From the NCBI GenBank assembly GCA_964495595.1, contig CAZBWH010000080.1:1-13196 (forward strand): 13,196 nt of DNA, written 5' to 3'. This DNA is from CALMFQ01 sp964495595. GTDB lineage: Bacteria > Pseudomonadota > Gammaproteobacteria > Burkholderiales > SCOH01. Made by a program: the position numbers and the translations under genes. The notes beneath the pieces are model-generated. The model was not told where the DNA came from, did not search any database, and saw only the letters and a program-made list of their open reading frames with translations. Numbering within the stretch: the stretch's first letter is position 1; every line of letters starts with the position of its first letter. Positions 1-7,008 of this stretch are shown piece after piece.

Positions 1-472
1 CCCGACCGACCAGTTCGGCGTACCGCTGGCGGGTAGCCTGATTCCGTGGATCGACAAGCAGCTGGACAACGGCCAGTCGAAGGAAGAATGGAAAGGCCAG
101 GCCGAGGTCAACAAGATCCTCGGCACGGCGCAGACCACCCCGGTTGACGGCTTGTGCGTGCGTATTGGAGCGATGCGTTGCCACAGCCTGGCGCTGACCA
201 TCAAGCTGAATAAAGATCTGCCGCTGGCCGAAATCGAAAGCCTGATCCAGGGTGGCAACCAGTGGGTGAAATTTGTACCGAACCAGCGCGACATCTCGAT
301 GCGCGAACTGACGCCCACGTCGATTACCGGCGGCCTGCAGGTGGGCGTTGGGCGTGTGCGCAAGCTGAACATGGGCCCTGAGTACATCAGTGCCTTCGTT
401 TGCGGCGACCAGCTGCTATGGGGTGCGGCCGAGCCGCTGCGCCGGATGCTGCGGATTCTGCAGGAGCGTTAA
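1..472 (+). CDS. asd: Aspartate-semialdehyde dehydrogenase, C-terminal part (5' end outside window)
   Basis: Reduces 4-aspartyl phosphate to aspartate-4-semialdehyde with NADPH, the branch point to lysine/diaminopimelate and to threonine and methionine; cytosolic. The frame is open from base 2 to the TAA at 470-472, giving about 156 C-terminal residues. Diagnostic segments are PVDGLCVRIGAMRCHS (the His of RCHS is the family's active-site His), then MRELTP, and the ending VRKLNMGPEYISAF...DQLLWGAAEPLRRMLRIL, which closely matches the gammaproteobacterial-type Asd C-terminus as I remember it. The N-terminal NADP-binding domain and catalytic Cys lie upstream of the window. The gene ends right beside a hairpin shared with the converging regulator gene. 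Identity is secure; only the upstream boundary is unknown. Confidence 0.96.
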   Translation, partial: PTDQFGVPLAGSLIPWIDKQLDNGQSKEEWKGQAEVNKILGTAQTTPVDGLCVRIGAMRCHSLALTIKLNKDLPLAEIESLIQGGNQWVKFVPNQRDISMRELTPTSITGGLQVGVGRVRKLNMGPEYISAFVCGDQLLWGAAEPLRRMLRILQER

Positions 473-474
473 GC

Positions 475-506
475 AAAAACGGGCAGCCGACACGTTCGGC
501 TGCCCG
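475..506 (-). terminator. Intrinsic terminator between asd and the tetR gene
   Basis: A perfect 11-bp inverted repeat (480-490 with 496-506) encloses the 5-nt loop CACGT. On the minus strand the stem is followed directly by five T (complement of 475-479), the classical layout for terminating the TetR gene, which ends 63 bases away. On the plus strand there is no T-run after the stem, although the hairpin starts only 8 bases past the asd stop and may also act on asd transcripts. Confidence 0.8.
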
Positions 507-568
507 AGGCATTTACGGTGTTCTGCGCAGGAGCCTGCGTAATGCCGTCACGCAGAGTCACTGAGCGC

Positions 569-1219
569 TTACGCTGGTTGCGGGCTACGGAAGGCCGTTT
601 CGATTTGGGAAAACAGCGGCTTGTAGACGTCGGTAATGTAAGGACGCAGCAAGGCGAGCACCTGTCTAACGCCACGCTTACTGGTTTCTTCCGTGATCGG
701 TTCGGCCGGATTGGCGGTTTGCTGGAAGGCAAACCAGAATTTGACGATGATCCAGTTGTTGATTACCAACGACTCAATTTCGCTTTCGTCGGCCTGGATG
801 AAACCCAGCTTGACGAATTCACGGAACAGCCGGGTCATGATGTCGATGATTTCTTCCCGGACAAATTTCTGATAGGCATCGGCCAGCTTTTCGTTCCGGG
901 CCAGCAGTCCTGGCAGGTCATAGAACATGAACCGGAACTTCCACATGCCGTGAAAGGCTGTGTCCAGATATTTGAGCATGTCTGCCGCCTCGATCTTGGC
1001 ATTGGGCGGCAATGACAGTTTGGTCTGCATGAAATTGCGGTATTGCAGGAAAATCTGGTAAATGATCTCTTCCTTGTTGCGGAAGTGATAATAGAGATTG
1101 CCTGGGCTGATGCCCAGATGGGCTGCAATGTGATTGGTGGTAATGGCTCGCTCACCGTGCTCGTTGAAAAGCTCCAGGCTGGCGTCGATGATCCGGTCGT
1201 AGGTTTTTATTCTGGGCAT
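569..1219 (-). CDS. TetR/AcrR-family transcriptional regulator
   Basis: A 216-residue protein of typical TetR length. The N-terminal DNA-binding domain is clear: residues 7-22 form helix 1 (YDRIIDASLELFNEHG), and residues 26-48 hold the helix-turn-helix with the family signature TTNHIAAHLGISPGNLYYHF followed by RNKEEI. The remainder (about 60-216) is an all-helical ligand and dimerisation domain rich in aromatics (KFRFMFYDLPGLL, NNWIIVKFWFAFQQ), so a hydrophobic effector is plausible but not shown. It is divergent from moaD with a 214-bp gap and converges on asd. A strong sigma-70 promoter lies at 1309-1337 and a terminator follows the stop. The target genes cannot be read from the sequence. 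The ATG at 1219 is preferred because the TetR N-terminus begins there. Confidence 0.9.
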   Translation of the reverse strand: MPRIKTYDRIIDASLELFNEHGERAITTNHIAAHLGISPGNLYYHFRNKEEIIYQIFLQYRNFMQTKLSLPPNAKIEAADMLKYLDTAFHGMWKFRFMFYDLPGLLARNEKLADAYQKFVREEIIDIMTRLFREFVKLGFIQADESEIESLVINNWIIVKFWFAFQQTANPAEPITEETSKRGVRQVLALLRPYITDVYKPLFSQIETAFRSPQPA

Positions 1220-1273
1220 GGGCGGCTCTTGGCTTGTTTTTGTGTTACGTGGCGATTTTTGGCCGAAGCCATC

Positions 1274-1288
1274 TCCAGCGTAACTGGA
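1274..1288. promoter_or_regulatory. Small inverted repeat in the tetR leader, possible operator
   Basis: TCCAG (1274-1278) and CTGGA (1284-1288) form a perfect 5-bp dyad around a 5-base centre, about 20 bases downstream of the tetR -10 box. TetR proteins often bind such dyads near their own promoter. The arms are short and could be chance, so this is only a candidate. Confidence 0.25.
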
Positions 1289-1308
1289 TTCTGAAATATT
1301 TGCTCTAA

Positions 1309-1337
1309 ATTATAAGTCAGTGTTGATTTTTGTGCAA
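1309..1337 (-). promoter_or_regulatory. Sigma-70 promoter of the tetR gene
   Basis: Read on the minus strand: a -35 box TTGCAC (1332-1337), a spacer of exactly 17 bp (1315-1331) and a perfect -10 box TATAAT (1309-1314). This predicts a transcript start near 1302 and a leader of about 80 bases before the ATG at 1219. Box quality and spacing make this the best promoter visible in the window. Confidence 0.75.
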
Positions 1338-1433
1338 TGCAGCATCAATATCGGCTGATCAAATGGCTTGCCGAACATGGGCTTGCACGCCGTGTGGCCA
1401 TTTTCTTCAGATACCTAACAGGAAGGTTTTTGC

Positions 1434-1691
1434 ATGCAGTGTCATGTTCTTTATTTTGCGCGGCTGCGTGAGGTGTTCGGGCGAGACAATGAAACGATCG
1501 GGCTGGATAAGCCGTTACCAACGGTGGCGGATCTGATTGCGCTGCTCTGCCAGCGGGAAGGGGTGTGGGCCGCTGAGCTGCAGGCAGGCAAGCCCTTTCG
1601 GGTGGCTGTCGATCAGGAGATGGCTGGCGGTGACACTCCGTTGAACGATGGCTGTGAAATCGCTATTTTCCCGCCCGTTACCGGGGGGTGA
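1434..1691 (+). CDS. moaD: Molybdopterin synthase small (sulfur carrier) subunit MoaD
   Basis: An 85-residue ubiquitin-like sulfur carrier of molybdenum cofactor synthesis. Its C-terminal Gly-Gly (residues 84-85, ending FPPVTGG) is adenylated and thiocarboxylated, then supplies sulfur to precursor Z inside the MoaE complex. Family marks seen are the start VLYFARLREVFG, a mid-region TVADLIALL helix, and VAVDQEMA...PLNDGCEIAIFPPVTGG. Length is normal for MoaD. The ATG at 1434 has a good ribosome-binding site, AGGAAGG at 1420-1426, with 7-base spacing. An upstream ATG in another frame gives no family match. The gene abuts moaE, which begins with the base after the stop codon. No other moa, moe or molybdoenzyme gene is in the window. 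Confidence 0.95.
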   Translation: MQCHVLYFARLREVFGRDNETIGLDKPLPTVADLIALLCQREGVWAAELQAGKPFRVAVDQEMAGGDTPLNDGCEIAIFPPVTGG

Positions 1692-2147
1692 ATGATGATC
1701 TGCATTCAGCCAGATGATTTTGATGTCAGCGAGCAGATCGCATTGCTGCGGCGCGACAATCCTGCCATTGGTGCAGTGGTAGCCTTTGTCGGGCTGGTTC
1801 GTGATTTAAACGACGGCAGCTGCGTGTCGTCGATGACTCTCGAGCATTATCCCGGCATGACCGAAAGGGCGTTGCAGCAGATTGTTGACCAAGCCCGGTC
1901 GCGCTGGCCTTTGCAGGCCGTAACGGTGATTCACCGGATTGGCCCGCTGGCGCCTACCGAGCAGATCGTACTGGTGGCCGTGGCAACCGCCCATCGCGGT
2001 GACGCGTTTCAGGCCGCGGAATTCATCATGGATTACCTCAAGACCCGTGCACCTTTCTGGAAAAAAGAAGTCACCCCGGACGGCAGTCGCTGGGTGGATG
2101 CCCGCGAAAGTGACGAAGCGGCAAGCGGGCGCTGGAACGGCCCCTGA
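1692..2147 (+). CDS. moaE: Molybdopterin synthase catalytic (large) subunit MoaE
   Basis: A 151-residue catalytic subunit that converts precursor Z to molybdopterin using the MoaD thiocarboxylate; cytosolic heterotetramer with MoaD. Family motifs are GAVVAFVGLVRD (27-38, with the conserved Arg37), AVTVIHRIGPL (76-86), and MDYLKTRAPFWKKE (113-126), whose Lys117 and Lys124 correspond to the active-site lysines of the E. coli enzyme. The gene starts immediately after the moaD stop. Two ATGs are adjacent; the G-run at 1683-1688 sits 3 bases before the first and 6 before the second (1695), so translation may start at the second Met. The difference is one residue. Confidence 0.95.
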   Translation: MMICIQPDDFDVSEQIALLRRDNPAIGAVVAFVGLVRDLNDGSCVSSMTLEHYPGMTERALQQIVDQARSRWPLQAVTVIHRIGPLAPTEQIVLVAVATAHRGDAFQAAEFIMDYLKTRAPFWKKEVTPDGSRWVDARESDEAASGRWNGP

Positions 2148-2301
2148 CGTTGACGTTCTGATCGGCCGGAATGGCTGCCTGTCTGTGTAGGCTGCCAGAT
2201 GCGCATAAGCCGCCCAATTCCGGTGTCTGGGATTATACTTGTCGGCCGTTTGATCTCTTTATCCGGCGCCTTGCTGGCACAGCAGGGCCGGAACGCCCGA
2301 C

Positions 2302-3417
2302 ATGTCGCAACACATTTTCTCCCCGCAAACCGATGGTTCGTTGTCGCCTGCGCAGTGGTATGCCGCTGCGTCGAGCCGACCAGGATTTATTGCCGACCCG
2401 GCACAAGCTGCGGCCATAGGCTATTTACAGGCTTTGTATGAAGCGTTGATCGAGTTCAAGCGCAAACGCAATCGACCCTTTGGCCGATTATTGCCGGTGC
2501 CCGATCTTCCCAAGGGCTTGTACTTCTGGGGCGGGGTGGGGCGCGGTAAGTCGTTTCTGATGGACTCGTTTTATTCCGTGGTGCCCTACAAGCGCAAGCG
2601 CCGGATCCATTTTCACCACTTCATGCACGAAGTGCATGCAGAGCTGAAAACGCTGAAGAACGAACCTGACCCGTTGCAGATCGTGGCGCGCCGGATTGCG
2701 GCGAAATGCCGCTTGATTTGTTTCGACGAATTCCATGTTAGCGATATTGCTGACGCCATGATTCTGGGGCGCTTGCTTAGCTGTCTGTTTGAGCTGGGTG
2801 TCGTGCTGGTCATGACTTCTAACTATGACCCTGACCGGCTGTACCCCGATGGTTTGCAGCGGGTGAACTTTCTGCCGACCATCGAACTGCTCAAACAGCA
2901 TCTGACCATTGTCAATGTGGATGGTGGCAACGATTACCGGCTGCGCAACCTGACTCACCGTGAAACCTATCTTTCACCGATCGACGGTACGACGCTGCCC
3001 AAGCTGGTGCGGCTGTTTGAAGATGTCGCCAATGGCCAGAGCCTGAAGCCGGAAATCATCATCGAGGGGCGCAGGATTGCCGCGATCCGTCATGCGCCGG
3101 GGATCATCTGGTTCAGCTTTTCCGGCATTTGCGGTGGTCCGCGTTCGCAGACCGATTACCTGCAAATTGCCCGTGAGTACCATACGGTGATCATCTCCGA
3201 CATGCCTCGACTGAGTGCGGCGCAAGCCTCAGAGGCCAGGCGGTTCACCTGGCTGGTAGACGTGTTCTACGATTGCCGGGTAAAGCTGATCCTCTCCGCG
3301 ACCGTGCCTGCCGAGCAGCTTTATACCGATGGCGTACAGTCGGGCGAGTTTTTCCGTACCGCCAGCCGTTTGCAGGAAATGCAATCGGTTGAGTACCTCA
3401 GTCTGGCCCATGTCTGA
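2302..3417 (+). CDS. zapE: Cell division protein ZapE (AFG1-like ATPase)
   Basis: A 371-residue P-loop ATPase of the AFG1/ZapE family, close to the E. coli length. In E. coli ZapE associates with the FtsZ ring late in division. Seen: Walker A GGVGRGKS (77-84) in the family context KGLYFWGGVGRGKSFLMD; HFHHFMHEVH (103-112); Walker B LICFDEFHVSDIADAM (138-153); a TSN sensor (172-174) followed by NYDPDRLYPDGLQR; and WFSFSGICGGPRSQTDYLQIA near the C-terminus. There is no signal peptide or membrane segment. The ribosome-binding site before the ATG at 2302 is weak, but the start fits family length. The gene is followed with an 8-base overlap by the SDR-like gene. Confidence 0.95.
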   Translation: MSQHIFSPQTDGSLSPAQWYAAASSRPGFIADPAQAAAIGYLQALYEALIEFKRKRNRPFGRLLPVPDLPKGLYFWGGVGRGKSFLMDSFYSVVPYKRKRRIHFHHFMHEVHAELKTLKNEPDPLQIVARRIAAKCRLICFDEFHVSDIADAMILGRLLSCLFELGVVLVMTSNYDPDRLYPDGLQRVNFLPTIELLKQHLTIVNVDGGNDYRLRNLTHRETYLSPIDGTTLPKLVRLFEDVANGQSLKPEIIIEGRRIAAIRHAPGIIWFSFSGICGGPRSQTDYLQIAREYHTVIISDMPRLSAAQASEARRFTWLVDVFYDCRVKLILSATVPAEQLYTDGVQSGEFFRTASRLQEMQSVEYLSLAHV

Positions 3418-4270
3418 ACGGCTTTTTCCTGCGACGGCCATCGTTGCTGGGGCCAGCAGCCTGGTGGGGCGCCATCTCTTGCCCCGGCTGCGTGCCGCAG
3501 GCCTGTCGGTGATCGCATTCAGCCGTAGTGAACAGCCCAGCGAGCCGGGGGTCGTGTGGCGGGTGCATGACATTGACCAGGGCTGGCCGCCCGATCTGTT
3601 GCTGGATGGCGCGATCTATGTGCATCTGGCACCACTTTGGAAGCTGGATGCCTTGCTGGGTGACCTTCGTAGCCAGCGTCTGGGCAGGATCGTTGCGTTC
3701 AGCTCTACCAGCGTGCTGTCGAAGGCGCACTCTCCCGATCCGGCCGAGCAGCGGCTAGTGTCACTGCTGGCTGACTCCGAAAGCCGGTTGCAGCACTCTG
3801 GGCTACCGTTTACCGTTATTCGCCCAACCCTGATTTATGGCGCCGGGCGGGACAAGAACGTCGCCCAGATTGCCCGCCTGATCAGGCGAATCGGCTTTTT
3901 TCCACTGATCGGAGAGGGGCGGGGGCTCAGGCAACCGGTACATGCCGATGATCTGGCAGCCGCGGTGGTGGCCATCTCTGCCCGGCCTGCCACGCTGGGG
4001 CAGGTTTACGAGCTTAGCGGTGGCGAAACGCTGAGCTATCGGGAGATGGTCAGACGAATCTCGTTGGCGGTGGGGAAGTCTCCACGAATCTTGCAAGTGC
4101 ATCCTGCATTGTTTGCGCTGGCATTGCGCATGGCTCGCGTGTTGCCCCGTTTTCGCCATCTGAACATGGAGATGGTCTGGCGGATGAATGAAAACCTGGT
4201 GTTCTCGCATCAGTTGGCCAGTCAGGCCTTCGGCTACTTGCCACGACCGTTTACGGAGCCTTTGTCATGA
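3410..4270 (+). CDS. Atypical NAD(P)-binding SDR/epimerase-like protein
   Basis: A 286-residue extended SDR-like protein (NAD-dependent epimerase/dehydratase superfamily). The N-terminal Rossmann turn reads IVAGASSLVGRHLLPRL (11-27): the usual TGxxGxxG has become GASSLVG, losing the middle Gly. After strand 4 comes RIVAFSSTSVLSK (93-105), where the catalytic Tyr of YxxxK in active SDRs is missing. Later family features are present: FTVIRPTLIYGAGRDKN (134-150), an HADDLAAAV segment and ELSGGETLSYREM. It may bind a nucleotide without classical redox chemistry. The ATG at 3410 is chosen because the Rossmann fold begins there; a longer in-frame version from 3329 would lie largely inside zapE. It overlaps zapE by 8 bases and the glycosyltransferase by 4 (ATGA), implying translational coupling. 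Substrate unknown. Confidence 0.85.
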   Translation: MSERLFPATAIVAGASSLVGRHLLPRLRAAGLSVIAFSRSEQPSEPGVVWRVHDIDQGWPPDLLLDGAIYVHLAPLWKLDALLGDLRSQRLGRIVAFSSTSVLSKAHSPDPAEQRLVSLLADSESRLQHSGLPFTVIRPTLIYGAGRDKNVAQIARLIRRIGFFPLIGEGRGLRQPVHADDLAAAVVAISARPATLGQVYELSGGETLSYREMVRRISLAVGKSPRILQVHPALFALALRMARVLPRFRHLNMEMVWRMNENLVFSHQLASQAFGYLPRPFTEPLS

Positions 4271-5163
4271 TCTGTGCCTTGTTGCCAGTGGTGATCGTCA
4301 ACTTCAATGCCGGGGGCCGGCTGACGGATTGTGTCCGGTCGGTGCTGGCGTCCGATTGCCCGGTGGTAGTCCATGTTTCCGACAATGGCTCGACCGATGA
4401 CAGCCTGAGCCTGTTGCGCCGGGAATTCGGCCATGATCCGAGGCTTACGATACGCGAAAACCGGGCCAATCTGGGGTTTGCGCGGGGCAATAATGTGGTG
4501 CTGCCCGAGCTACCGGCCAGTGAATATATCCTGTTCCTGAACCCGGATTGTGTCGTCCAGCCAGATACCCTGTCGGCCATGATGCGCACCATAGCCAGCC
4601 ATCCTGCAGCCGGCCTGGCTTGTTGCCTGATCCGCAACCCGGACGGCAGTGAGCAGCGCGGTTGCCGCCGACGGCTGCCTACTCCCTGGCAGGCGCTTAT
4701 TCAGGTGTTGCAACTGCAGCGGTTCACCCGCTGGCAAAGTTTCAATCTCCATGACACGCCGCTACCAGATCTGCCTGTGGTGGTCGAGGCCGTGTCCGGT
4801 GCATTCATGCTGGTGCGGCGCACGGCAATGGCACGGGTCGGGCTGCTGGATGAAGGGTATTTCCTGCATTGCGAGGACATTGACTGGTGTGCCCGTTTTG
4901 GCCTGGCAGGACACCCGGTATTGTTTGTCCCGCAGGTCAGCATCGTTCACCATCAGGGTAGCTGCAGCCATCGCCGGCCACTGCGTGTGGAATGGCACAA
5001 GCATCGGGGCATGTTACGGTATTACCGAAAATTTCATGCACGCCGTTATCCGGCGCCGTTGATGCTGGCGGTGTATGCCATGGTCGGGGTTCGATTCGGC
5101 ATGCTGGCCGTGTGGCTGACCGCCAGGCGGCTGAAATACGGCAGCCGGGCTGCAGACCAATAG
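4267..5163 (+). CDS. Family 2 glycosyltransferase, rhamnosyltransferase-like
   Basis: A 298-residue GT-A fold glycosyltransferase (GT2, similar to WbbL-type rhamnosyltransferases). Seen: the opening PVVIVNFNAGGRLTDCVRS (7-25), the nucleotide-binding VSDNGSTDDS (37-46), ENRANLGFARGNN (64-76), the metal-binding region ILFLNPDC (88-95) in place of DxD, VSGAFMLVRR (176-185) and the acceptor/catalytic ED segment DEGYFLHCEDIDWCAR (195-210). The C-terminus has a hydrophobic stretch (about 264-285, PLMLAVYAMVGVRFGMLAVWL) that may anchor it at the inner membrane. Start: GGAG at 4255-4258, 8 bases before the ATG, which overlaps the upstream stop as ATGA. Probably adds a sugar to a cell-surface glycan, but the sugar and acceptor cannot be told, and no other polysaccharide genes are nearby. 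Confidence 0.9.
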   Translation: MICALLPVVIVNFNAGGRLTDCVRSVLASDCPVVVHVSDNGSTDDSLSLLRREFGHDPRLTIRENRANLGFARGNNVVLPELPASEYILFLNPDCVVQPDTLSAMMRTIASHPAAGLACCLIRNPDGSEQRGCRRRLPTPWQALIQVLQLQRFTRWQSFNLHDTPLPDLPVVVEAVSGAFMLVRRTAMARVGLLDEGYFLHCEDIDWCARFGLAGHPVLFVPQVSIVHHQGSCSHRRPLRVEWHKHRGMLRYYRKFHARRYPAPLMLAVYAMVGVRFGMLAVWLTARRLKYGSRAADQ

Positions 5164-5182
5164 GGGCGGGCCCTGCAGCCTG

Positions 5183-5213
5183 GCTGCAAGCCAGTATCCA
5201 TGCAGCTTGCAGC
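5183..5213 (+). terminator. Candidate terminator hairpin after the glycosyltransferase
   Basis: A perfect 9-bp inverted repeat (5183-5191 with 5205-5213) with a 13-base loop begins 19 bases past the stop at 5163. Only a short T-run (GTGGTTT) follows, so termination efficiency is doubtful. The left arm also belongs to a competing palindrome, TGCAGCC-T-GGCTGCA (5174-5188). Confidence 0.4.
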
Positions 5214-5260
5214 GTGGTTTGAAACGGCGGACTATCTCTGGCCCTGTTTGGCCTCTGCGA

Positions 5261-5278
5261 AACCTGTGTCAACAGGCT
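5261..5278 (-). terminator. Weak hairpin just after the lipase chaperone gene
   Basis: On the minus strand the base next to the stop codon region begins a short stem (CCTGT/ACAGG core, 5263-5267 with 5272-5276, loop of 4) followed by GTTTCG. The core is 5 bp, extendable by a G-U and an A-U pair. It is placed correctly to end the chaperone transcript but is short and has a poor T-run. Confidence 0.3.
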
Positions 5279-5279
5279 G

Positions 5280-6251
5280 CTAGCGAACATCGCTTGCCAG
5301 TGGACTGCCATGCTCTTCGTAAGCCGCCAGCCTTTGTTGTTCCTGCTGGCTGAAGCGGCTCTGGCGTAGTTGCTGCAATGCCGCATCGCGGCCTGCTTCC
5401 GGGCTGGCCAGAATGCGTTGCCGTTCAGCAAGATAAGTCCGAATCCGCTCGGTCCATTGCGTTTCCTCTTTGTCCAGCTCGGCCAGCCGTTGCGCCGCTT
5501 CGCCGCCCAGTTGCTGCGAGCGTAACTGGAAAACCTGTGCCTCACTCGCCCCCTCGCGGCGGGCCGAGTCCACTGCTTTCTGAACCAGCGAATGTTCGAT
5601 CGGCTGACGGTGGGCTTGCCGGACGGCTTCAGGCAGTGCAGCGTCAAGCGCGGCCAGTCGCGCCGCCTTCTGCCCGGCATCCAGTGCCGGGTTTTGCTGG
5701 ATCTCGAAACGAGCCAGCGCCTGTTCGTCCTGCTCGTCCACATTGCCGAACAGCGACTGGATTTCCCTGGGAGAAAAATGGCGACTGCGGGCCTGGCTCG
5801 CGGCATGCAACTGCTGGCGCAAACGCTCGACCGGCGTCGCGCCGCGCCCGGCCATCCGCTCGACATCTGCCAGCTCTTGCTTGTAGGCCAGATACGCCGC
5901 CAGGATCCGTTTGGCCTCGCTCGCCGCCGGGGCGGGCAACGTGGCGGTGAGTTCATCCTCAATCTGCCGCCGGATTTCGGTCAGCGTGCGTTCTCCCTGT
6001 GCCGCCAGATAATAGTCAAAAAAGGCCAGTAGCCGACTGTCTGGAATCAGCTGGTCGCCATTCAGCTGGAATGCGCCATCCGGCTGTGTCCCGGAAAACG
6101 AACCCGCAAACAGCGCAGCTTGCCCTTGCGGCTGTTTTGCAGCAGAAGCCGCAGGCTCAGCCTGCCCGACGGGATCGGATGGTCTACCTTGCCAGACCAG
6201 CGCAGCGCCAAGTGCCACGACGCCGACCGCAACCATCAGCGGCGTGCGCAT
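5280..6251 (-). CDS. lifO: Lipase chaperone / foldase (Lif, LifO family)
   Basis: A 323-residue steric foldase that helps fold secreted class I.1/I.2 lipases in the periplasm before type II export. An N-terminal hydrophobic anchor (about residues 4-21, PLMVAVGVVALGAALVW) is followed by an Ala/Pro/Gln-rich linker (22-45), then SFSGTQPDGAFQLNGDQLIP and the signature region FDYYLAAQGE (78-87). The rest is highly helical and rich in Gln, Arg, Ala and Glu, ending in SRFSQQEQQRLAAYE, as in this family. The recalled family motif RxxFDY(F/C)LSA is here LAFFDYYLAA, so the key Arg position holds Leu, with an Arg two residues earlier. The start is firm: GGAGG six to seven bases before the ATG. Lif genes normally follow a lipase gene; none is present upstream, so the partner must be elsewhere or lost. 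Confidence 0.88.
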   Translation of the reverse strand: MRTPLMVAVGVVALGAALVWQGRPSDPVGQAEPAASAAKQPQGQAALFAGSFSGTQPDGAFQLNGDQLIPDSRLLAFFDYYLAAQGERTLTEIRRQIEDELTATLPAPAASEAKRILAAYLAYKQELADVERMAGRGATPVERLRQQLHAASQARSRHFSPREIQSLFGNVDEQDEQALARFEIQQNPALDAGQKAARLAALDAALPEAVRQAHRQPIEHSLVQKAVDSARREGASEAQVFQLRSQQLGGEAAQRLAELDKEETQWTERIRTYLAERQRILASPEAGRDAALQQLRQSRFSQQEQQRLAAYEEHGSPLASDVR

Positions 6252-6352
6252 GATTGTCCTCCGGTAAAGTCAGCAGATTCATGCCGACCGGCGATCTGCA
6301 ACCGGGCAGCTAACAGGGCTGGATAGCCGGAAGGCCTGGCAAAGCGGTACAT
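6236..6352 (-). CDS. Possible 38-residue ORF overlapping the start of the lipase chaperone gene
   Basis: An ATG (6350-6352 on the minus strand) opens a 38-codon frame ending in TGA at 6236-6238, overlapping the first 16 bases of the chaperone gene in another frame. It is preceded by a very strong purine run, GGAGGAAGGG, 8 bases before the ATG. The peptide begins MYRFARPSGYPALLAARL, is basic and has no family I recognise. It could be a leader ORF that couples ribosomes onto the chaperone start, or the purine run may be coincidence. No conservation evidence is available. Confidence 0.3.
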   Translation of the reverse strand: MYRFARPSGYPALLAARLQIAGRHESADFTGGQSCARR

Positions 6353-6828
6353 GGTCTGATCCCTTCCTCCGAAATATGATTTTGCAGCGTCCATCATGCA
6401 CAGGTCTCGCGATCCTGCGCGAAGAGTGTCATACCGCACAGGATCGAACATTGAGACAGTGTTGTCTGGTTGAGTACGAACCCGTTCGAACAATTATCGC
6501 CCCGACTGCCCGTTTGTCAAACCCGCAGGCGTCCATGCGATCCAGATAAATGTTGCGCCAACCGCCCCGCCGGAAAATCAGGAAGGATTCCATCGGCTTG
6601 CCTGCCGATCCATGCCGCCTTCATTGAGGTCGCGAAGCGACTGCCTGCCCTCACCCGAAAACCGCGCAATGGCATGCTGCCAGAATCGGCTAAAAAAATA
6701 TTATCGTAATCAATGGGATATGCGCAAATACAGATATTTCGTGCTGACCGGAAATTGCCCGATCGCAGCGGATAGCCAGGCTGTCCGCAATTCAGATTGT
6801 TAGACAGCAGAACAAAGCATTGATTGAA

Positions 6829-6841
6829 TTGGATAATCCAA
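6829..6841. promoter_or_regulatory. Dyad in the AT-rich leader upstream of the DUF2156 operon
   Basis: TTGGAT and ATCCAA form a perfect 6-bp inverted repeat about a single central A, inside the most AT-rich part of the intergenic region. It could be an operator or part of a promoter region for the genes from 7009 or 7185. No regulator is known to fit it, and short AT-rich dyads arise by chance. Confidence 0.25.
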
Positions 6842-7008
6842 ATAAAAAAGATATGACAAATTTCTAAATAGAGCTTAGACTCCAATGCAACTAGAGCAAT
6901 AACTTGGCAACAGGCAAAAAGTTTGGGGTGGTCAGGCCGGATTCAGCGTACATCGCTGGCCAGCCATGACAGATAAGCAGGATTACGGAGAAGTTGGAGA
7001 AAATCGTC

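Noticed and set aside
2234..2239. TATACT as a -10 box for zapE
   Set aside because: No acceptable -35 box lies 16-18 bases upstream (the sequence there is CGCCCA) and there is no extended -10, so a promoter here is only a guess.
3329..3409. Upstream extension of the SDR-like gene
   Set aside because: It would lie inside zapE and adds residues before the natural Rossmann start; the ATG at 3410 fits the fold.
4937..5962. A 341-codon minus-strand frame overlapping lifO and the end of the glycosyltransferase
   Set aside because: It is a shifted reading of the lifO strand, very rich in Arg, Trp and Ser, with no family features, and it runs through two real genes.
6410..6446. Inverted repeat CGATCCTG/CAGGATCG upstream of lifO as a terminator or attachment site
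   Set aside because: Arms are 8 bp and 21 bases apart, with no T-run, no integrase gene and no tRNA nearby; no function can be assigned.
6517..6885. A 122-codon minus-strand frame in the gene-poor region
   Set aside because: No ribosome-binding site or domain, unusual Cys/Ile-rich start in AT-rich DNA; its coding potential is not supported.
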